A stretch of 64,000 nucleotides of DNA from Enterococcus raffinosus (GCF_001886185.1 NZ_JXLA01000003.1:1-64000), one strand, 5' to 3'; counted from the stretch's first letter, positions 9,824 through 18,213 are shown. Notes: generated from the letters alone by a model not told the origin. Made by a program: numbers and translations.

Positions 9824-10157
9824 CTAGTTTCTTCAAGGTCACATTACAATGAGCAGAAAATGTTTGAATGGCAACAATTTCATAGTCTGGTTCTTTATCT
9901 TTGCTCACATAAAGACAAATACCATCTTTCTCATTCTTTCCTTCTTTGATTTTGTCACCTTGATACTTGCAAGATTTGATGTATGGAAGACTTTGACCAT
10001 AGACAGAAGCCATTACTTGTCCTCCTGCGGATTGAATATTCATTTGAATCTCTGTTGATTCATCTGAAAAACCTTCTTGAAAGTTTCCTTCATCATCTTG
10101 CCCAGTTAACCGCTCTTTTAAATAAACGGTTGAAAGGTCACGTTTCCTTAGGCGCAT
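9804..10157 (-). CDS. Head-tail stopper-like protein (117 aa)
   Basis: Position and size fit the head-closure (stopper) proteins of the SPP1 gp16 type. The N-terminus RLRKRDLSTVYLKERL is typical of that group. It overlaps the genes on both sides, showing tight translational coupling. No other motif was recognised. Confidence 0.65.
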   Translation of the reverse strand: MRLRKRDLSTVYLKERLTGQDDEGNFQEGFSDESTEIQMNIQSAGGQVMASVYGQSLPYIKSCKYQGDKIKEGKNEKDGICLYVSKDKEPDYEIVAIQTFSAHCNVTLKKLGDEDGR

Positions 10158-10485
10158 GAAAACTCACGACCTTTCCCAGCCTGTGATTATTTAAGCCCGA
10201 TTTTAATTTAGGCGGAATATCTGTAATAAAGGTATGGGAGACGCCGCCTTCAGAACGAGCAGCATCTCCCTCATTTCCTTCCTGATTCCAAGCAATCACA
10301 ACTAATTGTCGCGCATAGTAATAAAGGCTATCGTTCATCTGTTCGGTTGTTCGAGCGGTATAATCAAGAATGAGAGTAATCGCGTCCTCTAACATGCCTT
10401 TAATTTTAGGTCTTTCCTTTTCCTCAACATCGTCGAGACGTTCCATCAACACATCCGTGTGTTTTTCCAGTAACTCATCATTCAT
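10138..10485 (-). CDS. Head-tail connector / adaptor-like protein (115 aa)
   Basis: An alpha-helical protein right after the capsid gene, the usual slot for the adaptor that binds the portal (SPP1 gp15 / HK97 gp6 type). Helical segments with paired acidic and basic faces support this. Overlaps the stopper gene by 20 bases. The family assignment is by position and predicted secondary structure. Confidence 0.65.
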   Translation of the reverse strand: MNDELLEKHTDVLMERLDDVEEKERPKIKGMLEDAITLILDYTARTTEQMNDSLYYYARQLVVIAWNQEGNEGDAARSEGGVSHTFITDIPPKLKSGLNNHRLGKVVSFHAPKET

Positions 10486-10500
10486 TTTCCTTTACCTTCT

Positions 10501-11535
10501 TTACTTACCTGTTCCAGTTCTACCAGAAGCCGTGACATTAGGAACATAAAGCTTATGTTTGAATTGAACAATACGAATATTTTTTGGCTCATATACACGT
10601 TCCCAATTACTTGCCGTTGCCAATTCGGCATTCGTAGGAGAAGAACCTGCGACAGATTTATTAGTAAATTTCACCCCTCTTGGATGTAACAAGAAGTGTT
10701 GGCGATTAATCAAAATATCATCTCCTGCTAAAGCATCACGATCAGTTTCCGTTGGCACAGGAGCCGCGCCGTTTCCTAAACCGATTGCTCCTTCTCCGAA
10801 AATATAAGAAGTGAACACATCTCCATCTAACGGCATACCATCATCAACAATGACACGTTTCCCCATATAAGTTGGAATTTTAGTATTGTCAGAAGCTAAC
10901 AAGAATTCAATTAAGTTTTGTTTTCGTAAATTAGCGTATACTGAAGAATGAACAGCTAATGCTGTTAATTTTTCTTCTGCATCTCCCAGTTTGTAAGAAG
11001 CATTGATAAATGTTTCCCCTGTAAATGCTGCATCATTTCCAGTTTCAGCGGAAATATCTAGACTATTTCCAGCCATTTTAGTTGATGTTCCTCCGAACAC
11101 ACCTTTCAATATAGAAAGCAAAGTTACTTGTTGACGACGCGCCCAATAAGCGGCAACTAAATCACCAATTGCTCGCATAGGATCATCACCAGAAAGTGCT
11201 TTTGCTAAATCGTTCGCTTTCCAAGCTTTACCACGCATCAATAGAACCGCCTGATCTTGATTCGCGGTGATTTTATCCGTTTCTAATGGATTCGTATCAG
11301 ATAAGACTTCGTCTTCACCAGTTAAATCAGCCCAAAAAGGCATGTTGATTAGTTTACCACCGGCACTAGCTAGAGCATCTAGCTCCGGATTATGGCTTAC
11401 AATACCCGATTGGTATAAAGCTGATAATTCAGCTGTACGCTCGATTACATACTTATTAAAAACTTCTGGAACAATAACATCTTCAATTTTTGTTTTTTTA
11501 GCGAAAAACTGTAAATTCATTTTTAATTTATCCAC
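10501..11535 (-). CDS. Major capsid protein (344 aa)
   Basis: The long protein after the scaffold gene is the coat protein. It begins at GTG with AAGGA seven bases upstream and reads MDKLKMNLQFFAKKTK. NLQFFA is identical to the Prp cleavage motif in S. aureus ribosomal protein L27 and closely matches known processed phage proteins. The rest resembles coat proteins of Firmicutes siphoviruses, with a segment LTGEDEVLSDTNPL and a conserved R-containing HSSVYANLRKQNL region. Maturation by the neighbouring Prp-like enzyme is inferred. Confidence 0.9.
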   Translation of the reverse strand: MDKLKMNLQFFAKKTKIEDVIVPEVFNKYVIERTAELSALYQSGIVSHNPELDALASAGGKLINMPFWADLTGEDEVLSDTNPLETDKITANQDQAVLLMRGKAWKANDLAKALSGDDPMRAIGDLVAAYWARRQQVTLLSILKGVFGGTSTKMAGNSLDISAETGNDAAFTGETFINASYKLGDAEEKLTALAVHSSVYANLRKQNLIEFLLASDNTKIPTYMGKRVIVDDGMPLDGDVFTSYIFGEGAIGLGNGAAPVPTETDRDALAGDDILINRQHFLLHPRGVKFTNKSVAGSSPTNAELATASNWERVYEPKNIRIVQFKHKLYVPNVTASGRTGTGK

Positions 11536-11552
11536 GATTTTATCCTTCTTTC

Positions 11553-12209
11553 TTATTTATTGGCTTGAGCCATTAGCACTTTTGCCCGCTCTGGATCTTC
11601 TTTCAAAATCTGACCTTGTTTTGTAAGGTTGAGTGTTTCCTTTTTCCAAGGGTTAACTTCTGGATTTGTTGCATCCCCCAAAGGATTATCAACACTATTT
11701 TTTAGTTCTTCTTTCACTTTCTTTTGTAAGGATTTTTCCCAAGTTCCCACAGCTTTTTCCCACGTTGTTTTCAATTTGTTATATGCAGTTTGACATTTAT
11801 CTGCATCTGACAAATCTAAAAGATCAACTAATTCAACAGGTAAATTATCCTCTGTTAACTGCGTAATTGACTGCGCTCGTAATTCACGCATATTTAGTTC
11901 CAATTCTCGCTGATCTAATGCCGCTTCACGCTGTTGGCGATCATAATCCGCTTTTTGTTCAGCATTCATTTGCGCCATTTTTTCAGCTTCTGTTTTCGCA
12001 TCTTGCCGAACCTTTTCCAATTTCTCATCAAGTTTCGATTGCCATTTTTTGTCATTATTTTCCAAAGCCGTATTGACTGCTTTAGAAACTGCAGCATCAA
12101 ACTCAGGATTTCCAGCTTCATATGGATTCCTGATTTGTTCGGAATTCTGATCTGAGGGTTGTTCTTCAGCAAAAAGTTGCAGGTCTAATTTCATTAGTAA
12201 ATTTTTCAA
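11553..12209 (-). CDS. Scaffolding protein, DUF4355-like (~218 aa)
   Basis: A highly charged, helical protein directly before the capsid gene, as expected for a scaffold. The long Gln/Glu/Lys coiled coil (about residues 30-120) is typical of DUF4355 proteins. I chose the TTG start at 12209 because AGGAG lies 8 bases upstream; an ATG at 12194 is also possible. The N-terminus contains KLDLQLFAEEQ, again a Prp-type motif. In phage 80alpha the scaffold is processed at the same kind of site. Confidence 0.85.
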   Translation of the reverse strand: MKNLLMKLDLQLFAEEQPSDQNSEQIRNPYEAGNPEFDAAVSKAVNTALENNDKKWQSKLDEKLEKVRQDAKTEAEKMAQMNAEQKADYDRQQREAALDQRELELNMRELRAQSITQLTEDNLPVELVDLLDLSDADKCQTAYNKLKTTWEKAVGTWEKSLQKKVKEELKNSVDNPLGDATNPEVNPWKKETLNLTKQGQILKEDPERAKVLMAQANK

Positions 12210-12263
12210 TTCAATCTCTCCTATCCCAATCAGTCCTAGCGCACGCAAAAAAAGCAGCCCAGT

Positions 12264-12355
12264 TTAACCAGTCCACTTGATTTTTGATTGATAGACCCAA
12301 TCAGTATGTTTGATATTTTCGAACAGTTTAACGCCATATTCAGGGCAGTTAATTA
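12264..12355 (-). pseudogene. -1 frame extension of MuF or relic of a small zinc-ribbon gene
   Basis: Just at the MuF stop the zero frame reads A AAA AAA TAA, a perfect -1 slippery heptamer. Slipping gives 30 more residues beginning IINCPEYGVKLFENIKHT and ending at TAA (12264-12266). The pattern looks like a Com-type small zinc ribbon, in which CPxCG and a second CPxC pair would be expected, but here the second Cys of the first pair is Tyr and the other pair is lost (KIKWTG). There is no ATG, GTG or TTG start and no ribosome site. Either it is a decayed gene or a frameshift extension; I cannot decide. Confidence 0.45.
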
Positions 12356-13591
12356 TTTTTTTCTGTAATTCCGAAGCTTCTTTTTCTGAAGCTCAATTTC
12401 TTTTTTAGAATATCGTTGTTTTAACTTATTCATCCAATCATCATATGTTTCTCTTTGTTCCATGGTAATTGTTTTTCCGCTGATCGGATCATGGGCTATT
12501 CGTTTGCCTGTTAGTGATCGTTTGCCAATAATAGCAACAGCAACAGTTCGACACCAAGGATGAAACGGTGGATACGTTCCGGCTTCCCCATTAACAACAG
12601 CTTCGGAAACAAGATAAATCTTTCCGTCTTTCTTCTGGCAAATTTCAGATGTTCTTAAATCTAATACAGCAATCAAACGATACTCTTTTACACCTCTGTC
12701 TCGCCATGCTTTGAGCTTTGCTTGATTTGCCATATAATTGGCCTCGGTTCGTATTAAACGCTGAGCAACACCAATTGAGCGGTCAAATTCAGTCGCTATC
12801 GCTTTAGCCATTTCAAACTCGGACATCCCTGTCATAGACTCAACAGTAAATAACTCTTCAAGACGTTTGGCCAATGCTTCAGTATCTTTCCAGATACGTT
12901 TTGAATAATTTGAACCATGCCAATGAGAATCAAGAATATTCTTGGTGTACTTAGTTGAAAGCTCCTTGAATTCGTAATCAGTCGATCGAATATCAGGATC
13001 ATTCCACACCTCAATCGGTACGTCACGTTTTTGCGTCTGTTTAGATGCTTCTATTTTTGAACCATGCTTTTTTCCATTCCGAACACTGATGATCTGATCA
13101 GATTTTGTTTGCTCAACTTGCCTTATGATTGTTTCGGCAGTTGTCTCATTATACGAATCGTGAATAACATCAATATAAAATTCAGTCGATTTATCTAGTT
13201 GCACAGAAGCAATCTGTTTGGAAACTAAAAAAGACTTGGCTTTCAAGTCTTCAGCTCGTGTTATTCGCTCTTTAAATGCCAATCCATTCAATCGTTTTCT
13301 TGCGGACTCTTGAAGTTCAGGATGAGAAACATCATCAGCAAGCTTTCTCAATTCTACTAACTCATCAGGTTGAACAGTTTGATTAAGTAACGCTCTTGTT
13401 TCTCCCTCATCCATTCCAGAACGTTGTTTCGCTCGACTAAATAGTTTTCTAACTTGCCTCGTCAAATAACTTTGAGCCTGTCGATAAGCTACAATTATCT
13501 TTTGTTCGACTTGTTTCGCAGCGTCATTAATTTTTTTCTCTTGCTTAATCCCTCGATCGAGCCAGTAGGAATCATCTTGTTTTTTCGGCAA
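12353..13591 (-). CDS. Minor head protein with MuF domain (412 aa)
   Basis: Minor capsid protein of the SPP1 gp7 / Mu gpF type, packaged in the head and probably aiding capsid assembly or DNA ejection. The N-terminal ~250 residues are helical. The C-terminal part has the MuF-like pattern with RTEANYMANQAKLKAW, then LDLRTSEICQKKDG and FHPWCRT with conserved Cys and His. It overlaps the protease gene by 20 bases. It ends in a Lys/Arg-rich helix with seven A residues before the stop, a potential frameshift site (see the extension entry). Confidence 0.9.
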   Translation of the reverse strand: MPKKQDDSYWLDRGIKQEKKINDAAKQVEQKIIVAYRQAQSYLTRQVRKLFSRAKQRSGMDEGETRALLNQTVQPDELVELRKLADDVSHPELQESARKRLNGLAFKERITRAEDLKAKSFLVSKQIASVQLDKSTEFYIDVIHDSYNETTAETIIRQVEQTKSDQIISVRNGKKHGSKIEASKQTQKRDVPIEVWNDPDIRSTDYEFKELSTKYTKNILDSHWHGSNYSKRIWKDTEALAKRLEELFTVESMTGMSEFEMAKAIATEFDRSIGVAQRLIRTEANYMANQAKLKAWRDRGVKEYRLIAVLDLRTSEICQKKDGKIYLVSEAVVNGEAGTYPPFHPWCRTVAVAIIGKRSLTGKRIAHDPISGKTITMEQRETYDDWMNKLKQRYSKKEIELQKKKLRNYRKK

Positions 13592-14048
13592 CTAACTTCC
13601 CCCTATCAAAGTTTTTCTGTAGCAGTCCCGGTGGACAAATCATCAAAACCCGACTACGAGAAACTGAAACAGACTCTGCAAACTTGATTGCTTCATCTCT
13701 AGAATGAAAAGTTTTTGAATACCCATGGACAGCATACTTCATGTTTGCTGTCCATTTTTTAGATACTTCAACAGAAACATAATTAGGATAGTTTTGTTGA
13801 ATATCATACAAACCGCATAATAACGCTTCGACTAACGCATTATCAATCTCATCCGGATTAAGAATGGAAACTTTCTTGTCTTGCAACTTCACGTACGATT
13901 TACAAAGTAATTGATTAGTAATCGTGATAAAAAGAGTAGACACACCAGCGCAAACGATATCTTTGCCCGGTTCAGCGTAGTGAGCATGACCAGTAATCTC
14001 ATAACTAATATACGAGCCGTTACTCTTTATGAACGTTGCTTTGATCAT
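13572..14048 (-). CDS. Phage-encoded Prp-type cysteine protease (158 aa)
   Basis: Related to the ribosomal-processing cysteine protease Prp (YsxB family), which removes the N-terminal extension of L27 in Firmicutes. The two catalytic motifs are visible: GHAHYAEPGKDIVCAG gives the His (G-H-A) and the Cys (VCAGVS). The member is longer than host Prp (about 110 aa), with a C-terminal basic extension from residue ~110. I start it at ATG 14048, because GAGGAGG lies six bases upstream, inside the codons for the acidic tail of portal. The gene sits between portal and MuF, with three LQ-[LF]-FA substrates downstream on the same transcript. Confidence 0.85.
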   Translation of the reverse strand: MIKATFIKSNGSYISYEITGHAHYAEPGKDIVCAGVSTLFITITNQLLCKSYVKLQDKKVSILNPDEIDNALVEALLCGLYDIQQNYPNYVSVEVSKKWTANMKYAVHGYSKTFHSRDEAIKFAESVSVSRSRVLMICPPGLLQKNFDRGKLVAEKTR

Positions 14049-15438
14049 CGTCTTCCTCCTCAGGTGGTTCATCTAAATCCGAATGACTGTCTTCTGCTTG
14101 AACGCCCATCACTTTCTTCTGTAGCTCAATTTTTTCTTCCTTTTCTAGATTCAATTGTTCAATTACTTCATCGACATCATCAATATCGGGCAACCACGAC
14201 AATAAAATTTTTAGTGGCAAAATCCCTGCGTTATAAGCAGTCACAATCTGATTGATTATGTCGCTCGTGTTAATTGGGAGATTAGGTTTTAACTTAATTT
14301 TCACTCCTGAAATATCTATCTCTGGCTCTGTGTACCTCAACACTGTTGAAAATATTTCTAAGCGTTGCCTTAATCCCTTAATCATGTATCGAGACTTCAC
14401 AGACATTAATTGCAACAAACCAAACAATTTATATTTCATTGCCTCACCCGAAACGTTTCCCGCGAACTTCTCATCATTCATATTTGGAACATACGTTACT
14501 TTATGAATGTCATCTAGGATTGCATCACGCAACAAAGTCACACTTGATTCATCTAATGCTTTTGTTAGATAGCTTGCAGCTGTATCAGATTTTGAACCTG
14601 GAGCTTGGAGCATTTTTTCTTTCTGAAGCTTTTCACCATCACCGTCTTGGAGAACAAACCCCTGAATAAAAAGAATCGCATCAACGAACGCTTCTTTGTC
14701 GTTCAGTCGATCCGATTGTAATAAGTTATATGCGTCAATTAATGAGATTGCTTGCTCAAAGTCCCCCTGCTTTTCTTCATTGTTTCTGTACTCAATTACA
14801 GGAACTCTTCCAAAATAGTGTGGTAAAGCTTTAACTAACTGATAGGAGCCAAATCCTCTCGATTCAGTTCTATACGTAAGTATCCGATCATCACTGTAAT
14901 ACTTAACAATATAATGGCTAATGCCACCTTGCAAAGTGAATACTGGTTGATAGTGAATCGCAAATAGCGGATTTTTGTCGATAGTGTCATCAGTAACTAA
15001 AAAAATCCCTCGTGGATCAATACATTTTATAGATAATTCTGCCTCATCTTTCAAATAAATTAATTCATAACCTATTCCAAAGGTCGATAAATCTTTTTCT
15101 AATTCCGTGTCATGTGAAACAATATCAATACGATCATACTCGTCAAGAATAGGCGACAAATCAACTTCTCCAGTTCCTGAATAAGCAACAGGATTGCCAA
15201 CCATAAAACCAACATTCATATCAACTACATACTTCGCATGATTGATAAGAACTTTATTATTCGGAGCCGATTCGTTCTCTTTTTTTCTAAGCAAGATATC
15301 GTGCTTTCCATCATAATAATTTGAAAGTCTTTCTAACCGCTCTAATTGTTTCTGATGTTCTTGCAAGCAGTAATTTAATAGTTCTGCAGAAGGATTTTTC
15401 AAATCTCCTGCTATTTCTCTATTTACTACAATCGCCAT
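14020..15438 (-). CDS. Portal protein, SPP1 gp6-type (472 aa)
   Basis: The dodecameric portal through which DNA enters and leaves the head. Size, position after terL and the pattern of the SPP1-type portal family fit, including the conserved-looking stretch NHAKYVVDMNVGFMVGNPV (residues ~67-85). It ends in a run of Glu and Asp whose codons carry the ribosome site of the Prp-like gene. Overlap with that gene is 29 bases. The start has AAGGAGG at a good distance. Confidence 0.9.
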   Translation of the reverse strand: MAIVVNREIAGDLKNPSAELLNYCLQEHQKQLERLERLSNYYDGKHDILLRKKENESAPNNKVLINHAKYVVDMNVGFMVGNPVAYSGTGEVDLSPILDEYDRIDIVSHDTELEKDLSTFGIGYELIYLKDEAELSIKCIDPRGIFLVTDDTIDKNPLFAIHYQPVFTLQGGISHYIVKYYSDDRILTYRTESRGFGSYQLVKALPHYFGRVPVIEYRNNEEKQGDFEQAISLIDAYNLLQSDRLNDKEAFVDAILFIQGFVLQDGDGEKLQKEKMLQAPGSKSDTAASYLTKALDESSVTLLRDAILDDIHKVTYVPNMNDEKFAGNVSGEAMKYKLFGLLQLMSVKSRYMIKGLRQRLEIFSTVLRYTEPEIDISGVKIKLKPNLPINTSDIINQIVTAYNAGILPLKILLSWLPDIDDVDEVIEQLNLEKEEKIELQKKVMGVQAEDSHSDLDEPPEEEDDDQSNVHKE

Positions 15439-15455
15439 TTAACTTTATCCCTCCT

Positions 15456-16736
15456 TTATAGTCCGATTTTCGCTCTATTGCCGATTACTGCTGTATTATT
15501 TCTCATATCTTCACTAAAAGCATATCGAGTTGCATCAATCGTATGGTTGTCTTTATCTTCAAGTCTTGGCTTTGGATTCCCATCCTTATCCACTTGGTAA
15601 TCTATATTTTCAAATTCTCTTGCAATATTTGGTGTTCTCAGCGGGTCAATACAGATAAAATCTAAGTCGTCTAACCATTCTTCCCCGTATTCGACTGAAT
15701 CAGGTCCTTTTTTTACTCCTCTAATTCTCCGAATCTCATGCTCACTTTGAAGTTCAGCAATTGATTTAGGCTCAGCGGAATCAGCAAATATTTCATCCGA
15801 TTGATACCCTCTTGCTTTTGCTTGATTTGAGAACTCTCGATTGCTCATTTTTACACCATAGATTTCATCTATAGCGTAAATCCCATTTTTCTTTTTGTCA
15901 TAATGCCAACGAACGAATGCTAGCGGATCTGTTGCATAACCAAAATCGAGACCATTCCTGATGTTGTCAAAGTTCGCTACCATCTCATCCGTAATACTTC
16001 CTGGTTCTACTTGAAGATTATCGAACGGAACAACACCTGAACCGATGGCTTTGCCTAAATACTCCCAATCATAACGCCTCGAATTACGTTCTTTTGTTGC
16101 TTCTGCCTCTTCTATAAAGGCTTTAGCTATAAAGGGATTGTCTTTATATGTTGTATGGTGAACATATGTATTTTTGGGCTGGAAGCTAGTCTCATATTTT
16201 TTATTCACCCAACTTTGTTTTCTCTTCGGCGGGTTGTAAGTGTAAAAAAACTTATAAAAAAGACCATCTGCAAGCTCTCCACGTAAAAGGGAGTTTGTAA
16301 TGGTCGTTACATCTTCTTCTGTTTTAAACTCTGCTAATTCTTCTATCCAAGCTATTGTGAAAGGAAACTTGCTATCTTTTAAAGATTTGATCCGTTCTGG
16401 ATTCTGAGCACCTCGAAAAGTAATGTAGTTACCTCTAGGCAGATATGTAATTTTCATGGGACTTTTATTGACCTTAAAATAGCTCGTTACGCCTTGCTCT
16501 TCGATTGCCCACCTCAATTGTTCAAAAACAGATAATTCAATCGTATTGTCGATAAAACGAATCGCCACTGCATTCACGGGATAACGCATGACCAATTGAA
16601 TGATGATATGAGCTATATCAGAAGATTTGCCGGAACCACGTCCCCCTTTTTCTACAATGTGTAGAATTTCTGGATTAATCGCTGCTTTCCACGTACTATG
16701 AAAAGCTTTTGGCAAATACTCAGATAGTTTAACCAT
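15456..16736 (-). CDS. terL: Terminase large subunit (426 aa)
   Basis: Packaging motor ATPase and headful nuclease. Walker A is GGRGSGKSSD (about residue 33), Walker B is AWIEELAEF, and the nuclease part has LDFGYATDPLAF, IFADSAEPKS and a C-terminal DNHTIDATRYA. These fit the Terminase_3/PBSX type. I use ATG 16736, which overlaps the terS stop by eight bases and gives the normal N-terminus; an upstream in-frame extension of 30 residues is less likely. Confidence 0.93.
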   Translation of the reverse strand: MVKLSEYLPKAFHSTWKAAINPEILHIVEKGGRGSGKSSDIAHIIIQLVMRYPVNAVAIRFIDNTIELSVFEQLRWAIEEQGVTSYFKVNKSPMKITYLPRGNYITFRGAQNPERIKSLKDSKFPFTIAWIEELAEFKTEEDVTTITNSLLRGELADGLFYKFFYTYNPPKRKQSWVNKKYETSFQPKNTYVHHTTYKDNPFIAKAFIEEAEATKERNSRRYDWEYLGKAIGSGVVPFDNLQVEPGSITDEMVANFDNIRNGLDFGYATDPLAFVRWHYDKKKNGIYAIDEIYGVKMSNREFSNQAKARGYQSDEIFADSAEPKSIAELQSEHEIRRIRGVKKGPDSVEYGEEWLDDLDFICIDPLRTPNIAREFENIDYQVDKDGNPKPRLEDKDNHTIDATRYAFSEDMRNNTAVIGNRAKIGL

Positions 16737-17085
16737 CTGGCTCACCACTGATGTCATCCTTAAATACAGGAGGCTCAATTGAAGTAATCTCCTTCTTATC
16801 AACAGGAGCGAATCCTCCACGATCAAGAATATCTTTAGCTGCGTTAAAACGAACCATTTCTGATCTGGCTGCTAAAAGCTTCAACATTGTATTCAACGCT
16901 TTACCTGATGACTTACCCATAATAGTTTTTACATATTCATCATAAGCATGAGTGAAATCTTCGTCTTTTAACCAATTGTAAAGTGTCTGTTCGCTTATCT
17001 TTAGTTCTTCAGCGATTTCAATCCGCTTTAAAGAGCCTTCGAACAGCAATTCTATAGCCTTATTATGCCTATTAGTAAGTTTCAT
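16729..17085 (-). CDS. terS: Terminase small subunit (118 aa)
   Basis: Recognises phage DNA for packaging. An N-terminal helix-turn-helix (residues ~8-40, with EIAEELKISEQTLYNWL) is followed by helices for oligomerisation, which fits small terminases. It is the first gene of the late structural block and overlaps terL by eight bases. Confidence 0.9.
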   Translation of the reverse strand: MKLTNRHNKAIELLFEGSLKRIEIAEELKISEQTLYNWLKDEDFTHAYDEYVKTIMGKSSGKALNTMLKLLAARSEMVRFNAAKDILDRGGFAPVDKKEITSIEPPVFKDDISGEPDG

Positions 17086-17110
17086 AAAATCACCTCCAAA
17101 CTAAAACAAA

Positions 17111-17335
17111 CTAAACGTATTTTCTGATGTTTTCTTGTATATGAGCATCTTTCCAACGCCCATACCCACAATAAACTAGCTTGCAATGATCAATCTCTAC
17201 TGGCGTTGCCTCTCTGGTCATTTCGACAATTGAATACTTCGCCTTCATTTGAACAGACATCACAACACGTTTATGTTGTCCTTTCATTGGCTTCGGATAT
17301 TTATTGTTTAATGACACGTACCAGTAAGTTTTCAT
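17111..17335 (-). CDS. Hypothetical phage protein (74 aa)
   Basis: A small basic protein upstream of terS, read in the same direction. A GGGATAG ribosome site is nearby. It contains Cys-rich YCGYGRW near the end but no full metal site. I do not recognise it. Position suggests it is the first gene of the late transcript. Confidence 0.6.
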   Translation of the reverse strand: MKTYWYVSLNNKYPKPMKGQHKRVVMSVQMKAKYSIVEMTREATPVEIDHCKLVYCGYGRWKDAHIQENIRKYV

Positions 17336-17389
17336 TGCTCTATCCCTTTCTGCGTTGCAATGTAAGCGTTATTATTGTATGCTTTATGT

Positions 17390-17443
17390 ATAAATTGTTT
17401 ACGTTTCACAGATAGATCGCTGCGGAAACAGCGGTCTATTTTT
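17390..17443 (+). ncRNA. Small RNA unit V1
   Basis: The unit has its own promoter: TTGCAA (17355-17360), a 17-base spacer and TATGCT (17378-17383). The predicted start is near 17390. The terminator is a 9-bp stem (AGATCGCTG with CAGCGGTCT, one wobble) closed by loop CGGAAA, followed by ATTTTTG. The RNA would be about 54 bases with no coding potential. The loop is shared with V2. No known family was recognised. Confidence 0.65.
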
Positions 17444-17483
17444 GTGTGTTGAAATACATGGCCAAGGATGATATATTTATAGT

Positions 17484-17530
17484 TACTTGTTACACTAAAG
17501 GGCTGCTGCGGAAACAGTGGCTCTTTTTTG
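17484..17530 (+). ncRNA. Small RNA unit V2
   Basis: Promoter TTGAAA (17449-17454), 17-base spacer, TATATT (17472-17477), which also has TG at the extended -10 position. It begins only five bases after the V1 terminator. The terminator is GGGCTGCTG / CAGTGGCTC around loop CGGAAA, then six T residues. Length about 47 bases. Confidence 0.65.
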
Positions 17531-17567
17531 TATTGCTATGTAAACGCTATGATGTTATACTTGTCTA

Positions 17568-17632
17568 ACAACCCTTTAACATCTTTTTCATTTAATTCCT
17601 GACCACTATTACCCGGTAGTGGTCTATTTTTG
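17568..17632 (+). ncRNA. Small RNA unit V3
   Basis: Promoter TTGCTA (17533-17538), 17-base spacer, TATACT (17556-17561), with TG one base before the -10. The promoter region is similar to that of V1. The predicted RNA begins near TTGTCTAAC, a start shared with units U5 and U9 of the second array. The terminator is a perfect 8-bp stem GACCACTA / TAGTGGTC followed by TATTTTTG. Length about 65 bases. Confidence 0.65.
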
Positions 17633-17665
17633 TGAGCAAAATAAAACAGCCTCACGAGGAGACTG

Positions 17666-17848
17666 CTAGATTCTGTACGTTCCTTCTGGGTCGGCAATCA
17701 TTTCAACTGCACGATCTAATTTCATTCCCCTAACTTTATTGTTCAATGATTCTTTAGCCTCAACGATTTCTTCAACTGAGACATCTTTTCTTCGAGTCAA
17801 GTTTTTCAAATATGCTGTTTCACCCTTGATAATAGCTTCTTGTAGCAT
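17666..17848 (-). CDS. Hypothetical phage protein (60 aa)
   Basis: A small, mainly helical charged protein (ETAYLKNLTRRKDVS...). I use the ATG at 17848, seven bases after GAGGAGG; the ATG two codons earlier is too close to that site. It is isolated between the V array and the toxin-antitoxin locus. Function unknown. Confidence 0.55.
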   Translation of the reverse strand: MLQEAIIKGETAYLKNLTRRKDVSVEEIVEAKESLNNKVRGMKLDRAVEMIADPEGTYRI

Positions 17849-17926
17849 TCTCATTCCTCCTCAAAATAAAAAGACCGCCGAAGCGATCTCAATTGATTTT
17901 CTATTTTCCCATGCTATAATAGACAT

Positions 17927-18046
17927 AGAAAAAGGACGTGCTGGTAACACGCCCCATGTAGAACCGTTAAAAAGACGGTGGCTTAAATGAATAGTTTTTT
18001 TGTTAAACCATCTATCCTCGCCAAAGTGTTAGATGGTTATTTTTTG
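17927..18046 (+). ncRNA. Antisense RNA (antitoxin) of type I toxin-antitoxin locus
   Basis: Extended -10 promoter TGCTATAAT (TATAAT at 17915-17920). The RNA runs about 120 bases rightward and ends at a 9-bp hairpin AACCATCTA / TAGATGGTT with TTATTTTTTG. It is fully antisense to the 3' part of the toxin mRNA. Its 5' hairpin GGACGTG..CACGCC is, on the other strand, the terminator of the toxin mRNA. The layout matches TxpA/RatA- and BsrG/SR4-type systems. Confidence 0.65.
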
Positions 18047-18120
18047 TTCTTGTGATCTGTAATCAGCAACACTAACGTCGCAAATGCGATCATCAGTGAC
18101 AATGCTTGATAAACAGACAT
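18037..18120 (-). CDS. Putative holin-like type I toxin (27 aa)
   Basis: A 27-residue membrane peptide, MSVYQALSLMIAFATLVLLI plus a short basic tail DHKNKK. It has one membrane segment and the MSVYQALxLM start typical of the putative holin-like toxin family (Hol-Tox) of Firmicutes. An AAGGGAG site lies five bases before the ATG. The toxin promoter has TATAAT at 18219-18214. The 5' leader (18207-18181) can pair with the 3' end (17986-17958) over about 25 bases, as in other type I toxin messages that fold back to block translation. Confidence 0.75.
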   Translation of the reverse strand: MSVYQALSLMIAFATLVLLITDHKNKK

Positions 18121-18213
18121 GCCTACTCCCTTCTAGGGATAAAGCTATGAACCATAGGCATCACCCCTTTATTCAAGAGATTAGCCACCATCTTTTCACT
18201 TTTCTACGCAAAT

